Source of the DNA: Terrabacter tumescens
Lineage (GTDB): Bacteria > Actinomycetota > Actinomycetes > Actinomycetales > Dermatophilaceae
DNA: 64,000 bases
Direction of reading: 5' to 3'
Assembly: GCF_014646815.1 (NCBI RefSeq)
Contig: NZ_BMNZ01000001.1
Coordinates: 496,001-560,000, forward strand
The position numbers and the translations under genes were made by a program. Positions 25,463 through 33,473 of this stretch are shown piece by piece. Every line of letters starts with the position of its first letter. Position 1 is the first letter of the stretch. The notes beneath the pieces are model-generated. The model made no database searches. It was not told where the DNA came from and saw nothing but the letters and a program-made list of their open reading frames with translations.

Positions 25463-26350
25463 ATGACCAGCACTCCACCCGCCCCCGACCTGCCCGACGA
25501 CGTCACCGTCGAGGAGCTCCAGCGACTCTGCGTCCGCTTCGCCACCGAGGCTGCCCGCTTCATCCGTGACGAGCGACCCGAGCGCGTGGGGGTCGCTGCC
25601 ACGAAGTCGAGCGAGACCGACGTCGTGACCGTGATGGACCGGCGCTCGGAGGAGCTGCTGCACCGGCTGATCCAGCAGGCCCGCCCGGACGACGGCATCC
25701 TCGGCGAGGAGGGCGCCGACGTCGCAGGCACCTCCGGGCTGACGTGGGTCGTCGATCCCATCGACGGCACCGTCAACTACCTCTACGAGGTCCCGGCGTA
25801 TGCCGTGTCCGTGGCCGTCGTCGTCGGCGACGCGCACTCCCAGGGCGGCTGGGTCCCCGTGGCCGGCGCGGTCGCCGACCCGAGCCTGCGCCTCGTGCAC
25901 CACGCGGGACGCGGCAGGGGCGCCTGGACGGGCCCGGAGGACCCAGCGAGCGGCGACGACCCCGTGCGCCTCTCGGTGTCGGGCGAGGACCGCCTCGCCC
26001 GCACGCTGCTCGCGACCGGGTTCGGCTACGACCCGCAGGTCCGGGCCCGTCAGGCCGAGGTGCTGCTCCGGGTGCTGCCCCTCGTGCGCGACATCCGGCG
26101 CATCGGCAGCGCGGCCCTCGATCTCGTCCGGGTCGCAGAAGGCTCGGTCGACGCCTACGCCGAGACCGGCCTCAACGCCTGGGACCTCGCGGCCGGCTGG
26201 CTGATCGTGCTCGAGGCCGGCGGTGTCGTCCTCGGTGCGGGGGAGGGCGAGGCGAGCTCGCCGGGCAAGGCCCTCACCGTCGCTGCCGGCCCGGCGCTCG
26301 CGCCGGAGGTGCGCCGACTCTTCGTCGCCACCGGCGACGCGGCGGGCTGA
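25463..26350 (+). CDS. suhB: Inositol monophosphatase family protein
   Basis: A 295-residue Mg-dependent phosphatase that releases inositol from inositol phosphate, or acts on a related sugar phosphate. Metal-site motifs are GILGEEG, WVVDPIDGTVNYLYEVP near residue 95, and the C-terminal GLNAWDLAAGWLIVLEAGG. Length and motif spacing are normal for the family. It follows hemH with 8 bp between and ends before a strong terminator, so the two form one operon. In mycobacteria the orthologue sits in this same chromosomal block. Confidence 0.88.
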   Translation: MTSTPPAPDLPDDVTVEELQRLCVRFATEAARFIRDERPERVGVAATKSSETDVVTVMDRRSEELLHRLIQQARPDDGILGEEGADVAGTSGLTWVVDPIDGTVNYLYEVPAYAVSVAVVVGDAHSQGGWVPVAGAVADPSLRLVHHAGRGRGAWTGPEDPASGDDPVRLSVSGEDRLARTLLATGFGYDPQVRARQAEVLLRVLPLVRDIRRIGSAALDLVRVAEGSVDAYAETGLNAWDLAAGWLIVLEAGGVVLGAGEGEASSPGKALTVAAGPALAPEVRRLFVATGDAAG

Positions 26351-26380
26351 CCTGGCAGGCGAGCGGGCCGCACACGACGA

Positions 26381-26411
26381 ACGCCCCACCCGGCCGTGCC
26401 GGGTGGGGCGT
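26381..26411. terminator. Terminator after the hemH-suhB operon
   Basis: A perfect 13-bp stem (ACGCCCCACCCGG / CCGGGTGGGGCGT) closes a 5-nt loop, 30 bp after the suhB stop and between convergent genes. It is followed by CTGTCG and has no long U-tract. It probably acts in both directions. Confidence 0.85.
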
Positions 26412-26488
26412 CTGTCGTACTGGGCATGCGGACGGCATACGCCCTCGGACGCCCTCAGGGCGCTCCCCGGGCACCGCCCGGACGCTGC

Positions 26489-26674
26489 TCAGGCCGCCTG
26501 GAACGGCTCGAGCTCGGGGACGCGGATGCCGTTCTCGGCAGCGAGGCGGGCGAAGGACTCCAGCTCGCCGGTGTGCACCTGCACCCGGAAGTCGTCCCCG
26601 GCCTGCCGCGCGTCGGCGAGGTCGCCCAGCGCGTCGTTGACACGTTGCCTGATCTGGTCGACGAACTCGGTCAT
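26489..26674 (-). CDS. Small conserved hypothetical protein
   Basis: A 61-residue protein starting MTEFVDQIRQRVNDALGDLA, predicted to be two amphipathic helices with a short C-terminal tail. GGAGGT lies 7 nt before the ATG, the best ribosome site in the area; an in-frame GTG nine bases upstream would overlap it. Very similar small proteins are common beside hemH/suhB in related actinobacteria as far as I recall, but no function is known. Confidence 0.65.
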   Translation of the reverse strand: MTEFVDQIRQRVNDALGDLADARQAGDDFRVQVHTGELESFARLAAENGIRVPELEPFQAA

Positions 26675-27022
26675 GGGTGCCACCTCCGGGCCTGGGTTGT
26701 CGATCGGTCGAGTCCGCAGACCCTACCGCGCCGTGGGACCCCCAATGTGCACCCGCGATGGTCGGCGAATGGCAAAGGACAGGTGAACAGTTGGCCCGAA
26801 AACGGCAGGCATGGGGCGTGCGTCCCGTCTGCGTCTCAGCCGTTGGCGCGAACAACGTGACAACGCCGTGGGGATCGGGCACCATACGCGCACGCGGACA
26901 TGTTTCGTTGCTGTTAACAGCGTCGTCGACAGCATCCCTCCCACGGGAACAAGCGCGGGCCTACGAGCGTTCTCCGCGTCACAGACCGCAAGGCGCATCA
27001 CGAGTAGAAGTGAGACAACGAG
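26675..27022. other. Divergent intergenic region with a 12-bp palindrome
   Basis: These 348 bases have no supported gene and a lower GC content than the surroundings. They must carry promoters for the small leftward gene and for the rightward DUF4193 gene. The clearest element is the perfect palindrome GCTGTTAACAGC at 26910-26921, about 100 bp before the DUF4193 start, a candidate operator. I could not assign -10 boxes with confidence. Confidence 0.45.
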
Positions 27023-27322
27023 ATGGCAACCGATTACGACGCGCCACGCAAGACTGACGACGACCTGAACGAGGACTCCATCGAGGAGCTCAAGTCACGT
27101 CGGGTCGACAAGACGTCGTCCAGCGTGGACGTCGACGAGACCGAGCAGGCCGAGGGCTTCGAGCTCCCGGGCGCCGACCTCTCCGGCGAGGAGCTGTCGG
27201 TCCGCGTGCTGCCCAAGCAGGCCGACGAGTTCACCTGTGGACGCTGTTTCCTCGTCCACCACCGCAGCCAGCTCGCCAAGGAGAGCAACGGCATGATGAT
27301 CTGCACGGAGTGCGCGGCCTGA
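27023..27322 (+). CDS. DUF4193 family protein
   Basis: A 99-residue acidic protein: [14 protein letters not shown] at the start, [11 protein letters not shown] near residue 20, and at the end a zinc-ribbon-like pair [15 protein letters not shown] and MICTECAA. This matches DUF4193, an actinobacterial family of unknown function encoded near dut (the mycobacterial Rv2699c type). The four cysteines probably bind zinc. The ribosome site before the ATG (AGTGAG) is weak. The usual DUF3093 neighbour is absent between this gene and dut. Confidence 0.85.
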   Translation: MATDYDAPRKTDDDLNEDSIEELKSRRVDKTSSSVDVDETEQAEGFELPGADLSGEELSVRVLPKQADEFTCGRCFLVHHRSQLAKESNGMMICTECAA

Positions 27323-27361
27323 GCGCATCTCCGACCGGGCAGCGGCACCGCCCGGAGCCAG

Positions 27362-27367
27362 TAGGGT
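27362..27367 (+). promoter_or_regulatory. -10 box TAGGGT for a leaderless dut transcript
   Basis: TAGGGT ends 8 nt before the GTG of dut, the same box and distance as at tdk (20960). No ribosome site lies between, so the mRNA is probably leaderless. It is notable that both pyrimidine nucleotide enzymes in the window share this start architecture. Confidence 0.55.
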
Positions 27368-27375
27368 CGGTCCTC

Positions 27376-27873
27376 GTGACCGACCCTTGTGCTGTCCCGG
27401 TGCGGCTGCTCGACCCGGACCTGCCGCTGCCCGTCTACGCCCACCCCGGCGACGCAGGTGCCGACCTGTGCGCTCGGGTGGACGTGACGATCGAGCCGGG
27501 CGAGCGGGTGCTGGTGCCGACCGGGGTCGCGCTGGCGCTGCCTCCTGGGCACGCCGGCTTCGTGCACCCGAGGTCGGGGCTCGCGGCGCGACACGGCATC
27601 TCCATCGTCAACGCGCCCGGCACCGTCGACGAGGGCTACCGCGGGGAGATCCTCGTCAACCTCGTCAACCTCGACCCGCGCGAGCCCTTCGAGGTCCGGC
27701 GCGGCGACCGGATCGCCCAGCTCGTCGTCCAGCGCGTCGAGCGGGTGCAGTTCGTCGCCGTCGATTCGCTCGACGAGACCCGTCGGGGGGACACTGGACA
27801 CGGATCCACCGGTGGCTTCGGTCCCGGGGGCGCCGCCTCGCCGACACCGGGGGAGTCGCCCAGCGAGGCGTGA
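27376..27873 (+). CDS. dut: dUTP diphosphatase (dUTPase)
   Basis: A 165-residue trimeric-type dUTPase that splits dUTP to dUMP and pyrophosphate, keeping uracil out of DNA. All five motifs are present: [40 protein letters not shown] and the C-terminal [15 protein letters not shown] further 15 residues, Pro-rich, follow motif V. The GTG at 27376 is preferred over an upstream in-frame ATG because the conserved domain begins right after it and a -10 box sits 8 nt before. Confidence 0.93.
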   Translation: MTDPCAVPVRLLDPDLPLPVYAHPGDAGADLCARVDVTIEPGERVLVPTGVALALPPGHAGFVHPRSGLAARHGISIVNAPGTVDEGYRGEILVNLVNLDPREPFEVRRGDRIAQLVVQRVERVQFVAVDSLDETRRGDTGHGSTGGFGPGGAASPTPGESPSEA

Positions 27874-27976
27874 TCATCGGATACGGTTCGCCGGGCGCTG
27901 CGTCAGCGCCGCGACGACCACCTTTCCGGACGGGCACGACGCCCGCCGGGCAGCAGGACTCTAAGGACGGAATGAC

Positions 27977-28747
27977 GTGGGACTCTTCAGCCGGGGCAAG
28001 TCGAAGGACCGCCCGGACGCCGATGCCGTGGACACCGACCTGACCGACGACGGCCTCGACCGCGGCGACCAGGACGATGCCGCCAGCGCGTACGACGACG
28101 CGGACGCGCCGGCCGGTCGCGACGCCTCCACCGGCCCGCTCGACCGCAGCGAGGTCGACGACGACAGCGACTACCTCAACCTCGGCGCCATCTGGCTGCG
28201 CGGGCAGCAGGGCATGGAGCTGCGCCTCGAGGTCAACGAGCAGGAGCAGCAGATCACCGGCGTCACGGCCGTGCTCGGTGAGTCGGCGGTGCAGCTGCAG
28301 GCCTTTGCCGCACCGCGCACCGAGGGCGTCTGGATCGACATCCGCAACGAGATCGCCGCGAGCATCGTCGATGCCGGCGGCACCGCCGAGGTGCTGACGG
28401 GCGAGTTCGGCGAGGAGCTGCTGACGCGGATGCCGCAGGCCGACCCCGAGGGTCGGACCGTGTTCATGCCGGCCCGCTTCGTCGGCGTCGACGGGCCTCG
28501 CTGGTTCCTCCGCGCCGTCGTCTCGGGCCGCGCCGCCATCGAGCCGGCAGCGGCCGAGGGTGTCCACGAGGTCATCCGGACCGCGGTCATCGACCGCGGC
28601 GAGGAGGCCATGCCGCCGCGCGAGCTGCTGCCGCTGCGACTGCCCGACGCCGACGGTGCCGCCCAGGCCGATGCCGGCGATGGCACCGACGGTGGCCCCG
28701 ACCTCAACCCGTTCGAGCGCGGCCCCGAGATCACCGAGGTCCGTTGA
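27977..28747 (+). CDS. DUF3710 family protein
   Basis: A 256-residue soluble protein. The first 60 residues are very acidic and low complexity (many Asp). The conserved part has YLNLGAIWLRGQQGMELRLE, the family pattern LQAFAAPRTEGVWIDIRNEI near residue 115, and GPRWFLRAVVSG near 175. It matches DUF3710 (mycobacterial Rv2696c type), function unknown. The GTG start has GGACGGAATGAC upstream. It is followed by the OB-fold gene in the order known from mycobacteria. Confidence 0.85.
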   Translation: MGLFSRGKSKDRPDADAVDTDLTDDGLDRGDQDDAASAYDDADAPAGRDASTGPLDRSEVDDDSDYLNLGAIWLRGQQGMELRLEVNEQEQQITGVTAVLGESAVQLQAFAAPRTEGVWIDIRNEIAASIVDAGGTAEVLTGEFGEELLTRMPQADPEGRTVFMPARFVGVDGPRWFLRAVVSGRAAIEPAAAEGVHEVIRTAVIDRGEEAMPPRELLPLRLPDADGAAQADAGDGTDGGPDLNPFERGPEITEVR

Positions 28748-28790
28748 TGTCCCGCCCGTGTCCGGCACCGCCTCGAGGCGAGGCGCGCCC

Positions 28791-29186
28791 GTGACCACGG
28801 GCCAGCCCGGTGCGCTGCGGCGGCTGACCGAGCGACTCACGCGCTCGGCGCACGAGATCGAGGCCGCCGAGCTGCGGCGCGAGTCCTCCGACCTGGCCGG
28901 CGTCGTCCACATCGGCGACGCGCCCCAGCGCACCACGGTCACCGTGTGCGGTGAGGTGCGCTCGGTGACGCTGCGCCCCCGCGAGGAGACCCCGGCCCTC
29001 GACGTCGAGGTCTGGGACGGCACGGAGTCGCTGCACCTCGTGTGGCTCGGCCGCCGCCGCATCGCCGGCATCGTGCCCGGCATCAAGATCCAGGCCACGG
29101 GCCGCATCACGAACCGCCGGAAGGTCATGACGATGTTCAACCCCGCCTACGAGATCATCGGCAGGGCAGGGCAGGCACATGGCTGA
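28791..29186 (+). CDS. OB-fold nucleic-acid-binding domain protein
   Basis: A 131-residue protein with an OB-fold: TVTVCGEVRSVTLRPRE, LDVEVWDGTESLHLVWLGRR and GIVPGIKIQATGRITNRRKV. Such folds bind single-stranded nucleic acid; the partner here is unknown. It is the Rv2694c-type gene of the conserved block. The GTG at 28791 has GAGGCGAGG upstream; a GTG at 28758 in the same frame is a weaker alternative. The 3' end overlaps the DUF3159 start by 8 bp, so translation is coupled. Confidence 0.8.
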   Translation: MTTGQPGALRRLTERLTRSAHEIEAAELRRESSDLAGVVHIGDAPQRTTVTVCGEVRSVTLRPREETPALDVEVWDGTESLHLVWLGRRRIAGIVPGIKIQATGRITNRRKVMTMFNPAYEIIGRAGQAHG

Positions 29187-29907
29187 GGCCGAGGGCGAGG
29201 CCACCGTGTCGGGTGCGGGGGAGGGCGACGGGCTCGTGCGCTCCGAGGCCGACCTGCGTCGCTACGACACCGTCGAGGAGCTGCTGCGCGACAAGCTTTC
29301 CGAGGCCCTCGGCGGCTGGCGCGGGGCCGTCGAGTCGGCGGTGCCGACGCTGGCGTTCGCGCTCGTCTGGGCCCGCACCGAGAACCTCCGCACGGCCCTG
29401 GTCGTCGCCGGGGTGTGCGTCGCCCTGCTGCTCGTCGTCCGTCTCGTGCAGCGCCAGGACCCACGCTTCATCGCGTATGCCGCTGCGGGAGTGGCGATCT
29501 CGGCGTTCTTCGCGCTTCGGTCGGGCAAGGCCGAGGACGCCTTCCTGCCGGGGATGCTCCAGAACGCCGGGCTGCTCGTGCTCCTGCTCGTCACGAACCT
29601 CACCCGGTGGCCGCTCTTCGGCTTCGTCGTCGGCGTCGCCGAGCCCGAGGCCTTCGCCGAGAACCCGACGTGGTGGCGGCGCCACTCCGGCATCGTGACC
29701 GTGGCTGCCCGCCTGGCCTGGGTGCTCATCGCCCTCAACGTCGTGCGGCTGGCCATCATGGTGCCGCTCTACCTCGCCGAGCAGGTCGCGGCGCTCGGCG
29801 TCGCCAAGGTCGTGCTGGGCTGGCCGGCCTACCTCGTCGCCATCACCGCCATGGGCGCGATCCTGCTGCGCGGTCGCACCCCGATCGACCCGAGCCGCGT
29901 CGCCTGA
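29179..29907 (+). CDS. DUF3159 integral membrane protein
   Basis: A 242-residue membrane protein. After a 45-residue soluble acidic start comes the conserved LSEALGGWRGAVESAVPTLA, then about six membrane spans from residue 53 on, with FGFVVGVAEP and WWRRHSGIVTVAARLAWVL between them. This fits DUF3159 (mycobacterial Rv2693c type). Function unknown; its constant place beside the TrkA-type pair suggests, but does not show, a role in ion balance. It overlaps the OB-fold gene. Confidence 0.85.
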   Translation: MAEAEGEATVSGAGEGDGLVRSEADLRRYDTVEELLRDKLSEALGGWRGAVESAVPTLAFALVWARTENLRTALVVAGVCVALLLVVRLVQRQDPRFIAYAAAGVAISAFFALRSGKAEDAFLPGMLQNAGLLVLLLVTNLTRWPLFGFVVGVAEPEAFAENPTWWRRHSGIVTVAARLAWVLIALNVVRLAIMVPLYLAEQVAALGVAKVVLGWPAYLVAITAMGAILLRGRTPIDPSRVA

Positions 29908-29934
29908 AGCCGGGCCCGGGCCCGTCGGGACGCG

Positions 29935-30621
29935 TCAGTCCTCGGTGTCCGCGTGGTGCCGCTCGCCGGGGGCGACGAGGTCCTGGAGGCGGTCCTCCTG
30001 CTCCGTCGTGGTGATGAAGAGCAGCTCGTCGCCGGCCTCGATCGCGTCGTCCGGCGTGGGCGCCAGCGGCCGCTCCTCGCGGATGATCGCCACGAGCACG
30101 GTGTCGGTGGGCCAGTCGACGTCACCGACGCGGCGGCCTGCGAAGGGGCTGCCCTCGGGCAGGGTGATCTCGACCATCGAGGCGCGACCCTGCTGGAACT
30201 CGAAGATCCGCACGAGATCACCGATGCTGACGGCCTCCTCGATGAGGGCCGTCATGAGGCGGGGGGTCGACACCGCGACGTCGACGCCCCACGACTCGTC
30301 GAACATCCACTCGTTCTTCGGGTTGTTGACGCGGGCGACGGTGCGCGGCACGCCGAACTCGGTCTTGGCCAGCAGCGAGAGCACGAGGTTGGCCTTGTCG
30401 TCACCGGTGGCGGCGACGCACACGTCGGACTCCTCGAGCCGGGCCTCCTCGAGGGCGGCCAGCTCGCAGGCGTCGGCGAGCAGCCACGACGCCTCGGGCA
30501 CGCGGGAGGCCTGGACGTCGTCGGCGTCCTTGTCGATGAGCAGCACCTGGTGCCCGTTGCCGAGCAGCTCACGGGCGATGGACCGGCCGACGCTTCCGGC
30601 TCCGGCGATGACGACGCGCAT
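29935..30621 (-). CDS. TrkA-type RCK regulatory protein, second gene of the pair
   Basis: A 228-residue cytoplasmic protein with an RCK_N Rossmann domain (VVIAGAGSVGRSIARELL, then LLIDKDADDV with the acidic residue for NAD/ATP ribose) and an RCK_C domain from about residue 145 (SMVEITLPEGSPFAGRRVGD). RCK proteins gate potassium transporters in response to nucleotide. It is the downstream member of a leftward pair, 23 bp after the first, and the two probably form hetero-oligomers, as with mycobacterial CeoB/CeoC. The likely transporter is encoded divergently at 31464. Confidence 0.88.
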   Translation of the reverse strand: MRVVIAGAGSVGRSIARELLGNGHQVLLIDKDADDVQASRVPEASWLLADACELAALEEARLEESDVCVAATGDDKANLVLSLLAKTEFGVPRTVARVNNPKNEWMFDESWGVDVAVSTPRLMTALIEEAVSIGDLVRIFEFQQGRASMVEITLPEGSPFAGRRVGDVDWPTDTVLVAIIREERPLAPTPDDAIEAGDELLFITTTEQEDRLQDLVAPGERHHADTED

Positions 30622-30644
30622 GGGGGTTTCTTCTCCTGTGCCGG

Positions 30645-31307
30645 TCAGTGGGGGGCCGGGGCCTGGTCGCAGAGCCGCTCGACCCGGGCGAGGTCGTCGC
30701 GCGGGACGGTGAGGTGCACGAGGTCACCCTGCTGCACGACCATGTCGGGACGGGGCAGGGTGCCCTCGCCGAGGCGGGTGACGTAGGCGACGCGGGCGCC
30801 GGTCTGCTCCTCGACCTCGGTGAGGTGCCGGCCCACCCAGGCCTCGGCCAGGGGCACCTCGGCGATGACGATCTTGCCGCTCGGGTCGGTCAGCTCGGGC
30901 ACGGCGCCCTGGGGGAGCAGCCGCTGGATCATCTGGTCGGCGGTCCAGCGCACCGTGGCGACCGTGGGGATGCCGAGGCGCTGGTAGACCATGGCGCGCT
31001 GCGGGTCGTAGATGCGGGCCGCGACATGCTCGACCCCGAACGTCTCGCGCGCCACCCGGGCCGCGAGGATGTTGGAGTTGTCGCCGCTGCTGACCGCCGC
31101 GAACGCGTAGGCCTCACGGATGCCCGCGGCGATGAGGGTGTCCCGGTCGAAGCCGATCCCCGTCACGGTCTGGCCCTCGAAGGAGGTGCCGAGCCGGCGG
31201 AACGCCGAGGCGTCGGCGTCGATGATCGCGACGTCGTGGCCGCCCCTGCCCAGGGTGCGGGCGAGCGTCGACCCGACGCGGCCGCATCCCATGATCACGA
31301 AGTGCAC
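30645..31307 (-). CDS. TrkA-type RCK regulatory protein, first gene of the pair
   Basis: A 220-residue RCK protein: HFVIMGCGRVGSTLARTLG is the nucleotide-binding loop at the N-terminus, VAIIDADASAF follows, and an RCK_C domain covers about 135-210 (VPLAEAWVGRHLTEV). The GTG start at 31307 has no ribosome site but lies 7 nt after a TAGCGT box on its strand, so the mRNA is probably leaderless. It starts the two-gene potassium-regulator transcript, divergent from the KimA-like permease gene with 156 bp between. Confidence 0.88.
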   Translation of the reverse strand: MHFVIMGCGRVGSTLARTLGRGGHDVAIIDADASAFRRLGTSFEGQTVTGIGFDRDTLIAAGIREAYAFAAVSSGDNSNILAARVARETFGVEHVAARIYDPQRAMVYQRLGIPTVATVRWTADQMIQRLLPQGAVPELTDPSGKIVIAEVPLAEAWVGRHLTEVEEQTGARVAYVTRLGEGTLPRPDMVVQQGDLVHLTVPRDDLARVERLCDQAPAPH

Positions 31308-31314
31308 GGACGCG

Positions 31315-31320
31315 ACGCTA
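31315..31320 (-). promoter_or_regulatory. -10 box TAGCGT for the RCK gene pair
   Basis: On the minus strand TAGCGT ends 7 nt before the GTG at 31307. With the permease -10 box on the other strand it makes a divergent pair of leaderless promoters for the potassium genes. Confidence 0.5.
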
Positions 31321-31451
31321 CACCGTGACAGGGCTGCCCACCCCGCAGGCCGCGCACGCCGCCCAGCCCGTGAAACGACCGTGACGGCATACCTTCTCGG
31401 ACGCTTGTCCGCGGCGTCCCGAGTGGGTCGGTGCGGCACGACGATCCGTCA

Positions 31452-31457
31452 TACAGT
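31452..31457 (+). promoter_or_regulatory. -10 box TACAGT for the KimA-like permease gene
   Basis: TACAGT ends 6 nt before the GTG at 31464. This spacing supports the GTG at 31464 as a leaderless start rather than the in-frame GTG at 31431, which would lie upstream of the promoter. Confidence 0.5.
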
Positions 31458-31463
31458 GTCGTC

Positions 31464-33473
31464 GTGCCCGGTACCGGTTCGCTGTTCAAGCGCCTCCTGC
31501 TCGGTCGCGCGATGCGCAGCGACAAGCTCGGGGAGACCCTCCTTCCCAAGCGGCTCGCGCTGCCGATCTTCGCGAGCGACGCCCTGTCGTCGGTGGCCTA
31601 CGCGCCCGACGAGATCCTGCTCATGCTCGGCCTCGCGGGCGGCGCGTTCGTCGCCACGCACAGCTGGCAGGTCACGGTCGCGGTCGTGCTCGTCATGGTC
31701 GTCGTCGTCGCGTCGTACCGGCAGAACGTGCACGCCTACCCCTCGGGCGGCGGCGACTACGAGGTGGCGACGGTCAACCTCGGCCCCCGCGCCGGGCTCA
31801 CCGTCGCGAGCGCCCTGCTCGTCGACTACGTCCTGACCGTCGCCGTGTCGATCTCGTCGGGTGTGCAGAACGCCGCCACGGTGCTCGGCTTCGTGCGCGG
31901 CCACGAGGTCATCGTCGCCGTCGGGCTCATCGCCTTCCTCACCGCCATGAACCTGCGCGGCGTCCGTGAGTCCGGCAAGGCCTTCGCGGTGCCCGTCTAC
32001 GCGTTCATGCTCGCCATCATCGGCATGGGCATCTACGGCTTCATCCAGCACTTCACCGGGTCGCTCACCCCGGCCGAGAGCGCGGGCCTGACGCTCAAGC
32101 CGGAGGAGGGCCAGGGCCTGACGGGCCTCGCGGCGGCGTTCCTGCTGCTGCGTGCCTTCTCGTCGGGCTGCGCGGCCCTGACCGGCGTCGAGGCGATCAG
32201 CAACGGCGTGCCGGCCTTCAAGAAGCCCAAGAGCGACAACGCCGCCACCACGCTGCTGCTCATGGGGACGCTGTCGGTCCTCATGCTCGGTTCGATCATC
32301 GCCCTCAGCCAGTGGACCGGGGTCAAGATCGCCGACGACCCGGGAGCCCAGCTGCTGCGCGACGGCCAGCCGGTCGGCGACTCCTACGTGCAGCACACGG
32401 CCATCGGCCAGCTCGCCGAGTCGGTCTTCGCGAACTTCCCGGTCGGCGTCGTCTTCGTCTCGATCGTCACCGGGCTGATCCTCGTGCTGGCCGCCAACAC
32501 CGCCTTCAACGGCTTCCCGGTGCTCGGCTCGATCCTCGCCCGCGACGGCTACCTGCCCCGCCAGATGCACACCCGCGGGGACCGGCTCGCCTTCTCCAAC
32601 GGCATCCTCATCCTCGCCGGCGCGGCCATCGTGCTCGTCATCGTCTTCAAGGCCGAGGTCACGGCGCTGATCCAGCTCTACATCGTCGGGGTGTTCGTCT
32701 CCTTCACGACGAGCCAGGTCGGCATGGTGCGGCACTGGACGCGCAACCTCCGGCTCGAGCGCAACCCCAAGGAACGCGCGCGCATGCAGCGCTCGCGCGT
32801 CATCAACGCGGTGGGCGCCGCGATGTCCGGGACGGTGCTCGTCGTCGTGCTCCTCACGAAGTTCCAGGCCGGGGCGAAGTACGCCATCCTCGCGATGGTC
32901 GTCCTCTTCGTGCTCATGCTCGGCATCAAGAAGCACTACAACCGCGTGCGCGACGAGCTCGCCATCGACTGGGACGTCGAGCGGCCGATGCTGCCGAGCC
33001 ACGTCCACGCCATCGTCTGCATCTCCAAGGTGCACAAGCCGACGATGCGCGCGCTCGCCTATGCCCGGGCGAGCCGCCCCTCCTACCTCGAGGCGGTCAC
33101 CGTCGACGTCGACCCGGACGAGACCCAGACGCTGCTCGACGAGTGGGACAAGCGCGACATCCCCGTGCCGCTCAAGGTGCTGAGCTCGCCCTACCGGCAG
33201 ATCACCAAGCCGATCCTGGACTACGTCCGCTCCATCCGTAGCGGCAACCCGCGCGACATCGTCACGGTCTACCTGCCCGAGTACGTCCTCGGGAAGTGGT
33301 GGGAGCAGGTGCTGCACAACCAGAGCGCGCTGCGCCTCAAGGCGCGTCTGCTCTTCACACCGGGCGTCATGGTCGTCAGCGTGCCGTGGCAGCTGCAGTC
33401 CTCCGAGGGCGCCGAGCGCGACTGGATCGACGAGCCGCCGATCAGCGGGTCCGTGCGCGGAGGAGCCCTGTGA
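31464..33473 (+). CDS. APC-family permease, KimA-like potassium importer
   Basis: A 669-residue membrane protein with about 12 spans and a C-terminal cytoplasmic domain of about 170 residues. It opens with LLLGRAMRSDKLGETLLPKR and ALPIFASDALSSVAY; later motifs are AYPSGGGDYEVATVNLG, RAFSSGCAALTGVEAISNGV, VLAANTAFNGFP and, in the tail, LHNQSALRLKARLLF. As I recall it, Bacillus KimA (YdaO), a c-di-AMP-controlled potassium-proton symporter, shares these segments closely. The divergent RCK gene pair strengthens a potassium role. Start chosen at GTG 31464, 6 nt after a -10 box; GTG 31431 is the alternative. The stop overlaps the next start (GTGA). Confidence 0.85.
   Translation: MPGTGSLFKRLLLGRAMRSDKLGETLLPKRLALPIFASDALSSVAYAPDEILLMLGLAGGAFVATHSWQVTVAVVLVMVVVVASYRQNVHAYPSGGGDYEVATVNLGPRAGLTVASALLVDYVLTVAVSISSGVQNAATVLGFVRGHEVIVAVGLIAFLTAMNLRGVRESGKAFAVPVYAFMLAIIGMGIYGFIQHFTGSLTPAESAGLTLKPEEGQGLTGLAAAFLLLRAFSSGCAALTGVEAISNGVPAFKKPKSDNAATTLLLMGTLSVLMLGSIIALSQWTGVKIADDPGAQLLRDGQPVGDSYVQHTAIGQLAESVFANFPVGVVFVSIVTGLILVLAANTAFNGFPVLGSILARDGYLPRQMHTRGDRLAFSNGILILAGAAIVLVIVFKAEVTALIQLYIVGVFVSFTTSQVGMVRHWTRNLRLERNPKERARMQRSRVINAVGAAMSGTVLVVVLLTKFQAGAKYAILAMVVLFVLMLGIKKHYNRVRDELAIDWDVERPMLPSHVHAIVCISKVHKPTMRALAYARASRPSYLEAVTVDVDPDETQTLLDEWDKRDIPVPLKVLSSPYRQITKPILDYVRSIRSGNPRDIVTVYLPEYVLGKWWEQVLHNQSALRLKARLLFTPGVMVVSVPWQLQSSEGAERDWIDEPPISGSVRGGAL

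Noticed and set aside
26723-27001. A 92-residue minus-strand frame before the DUF4193 gene
   Set aside because: Unusual composition, no ribosome site, and it covers the gap that must hold the promoters of both flanking genes.
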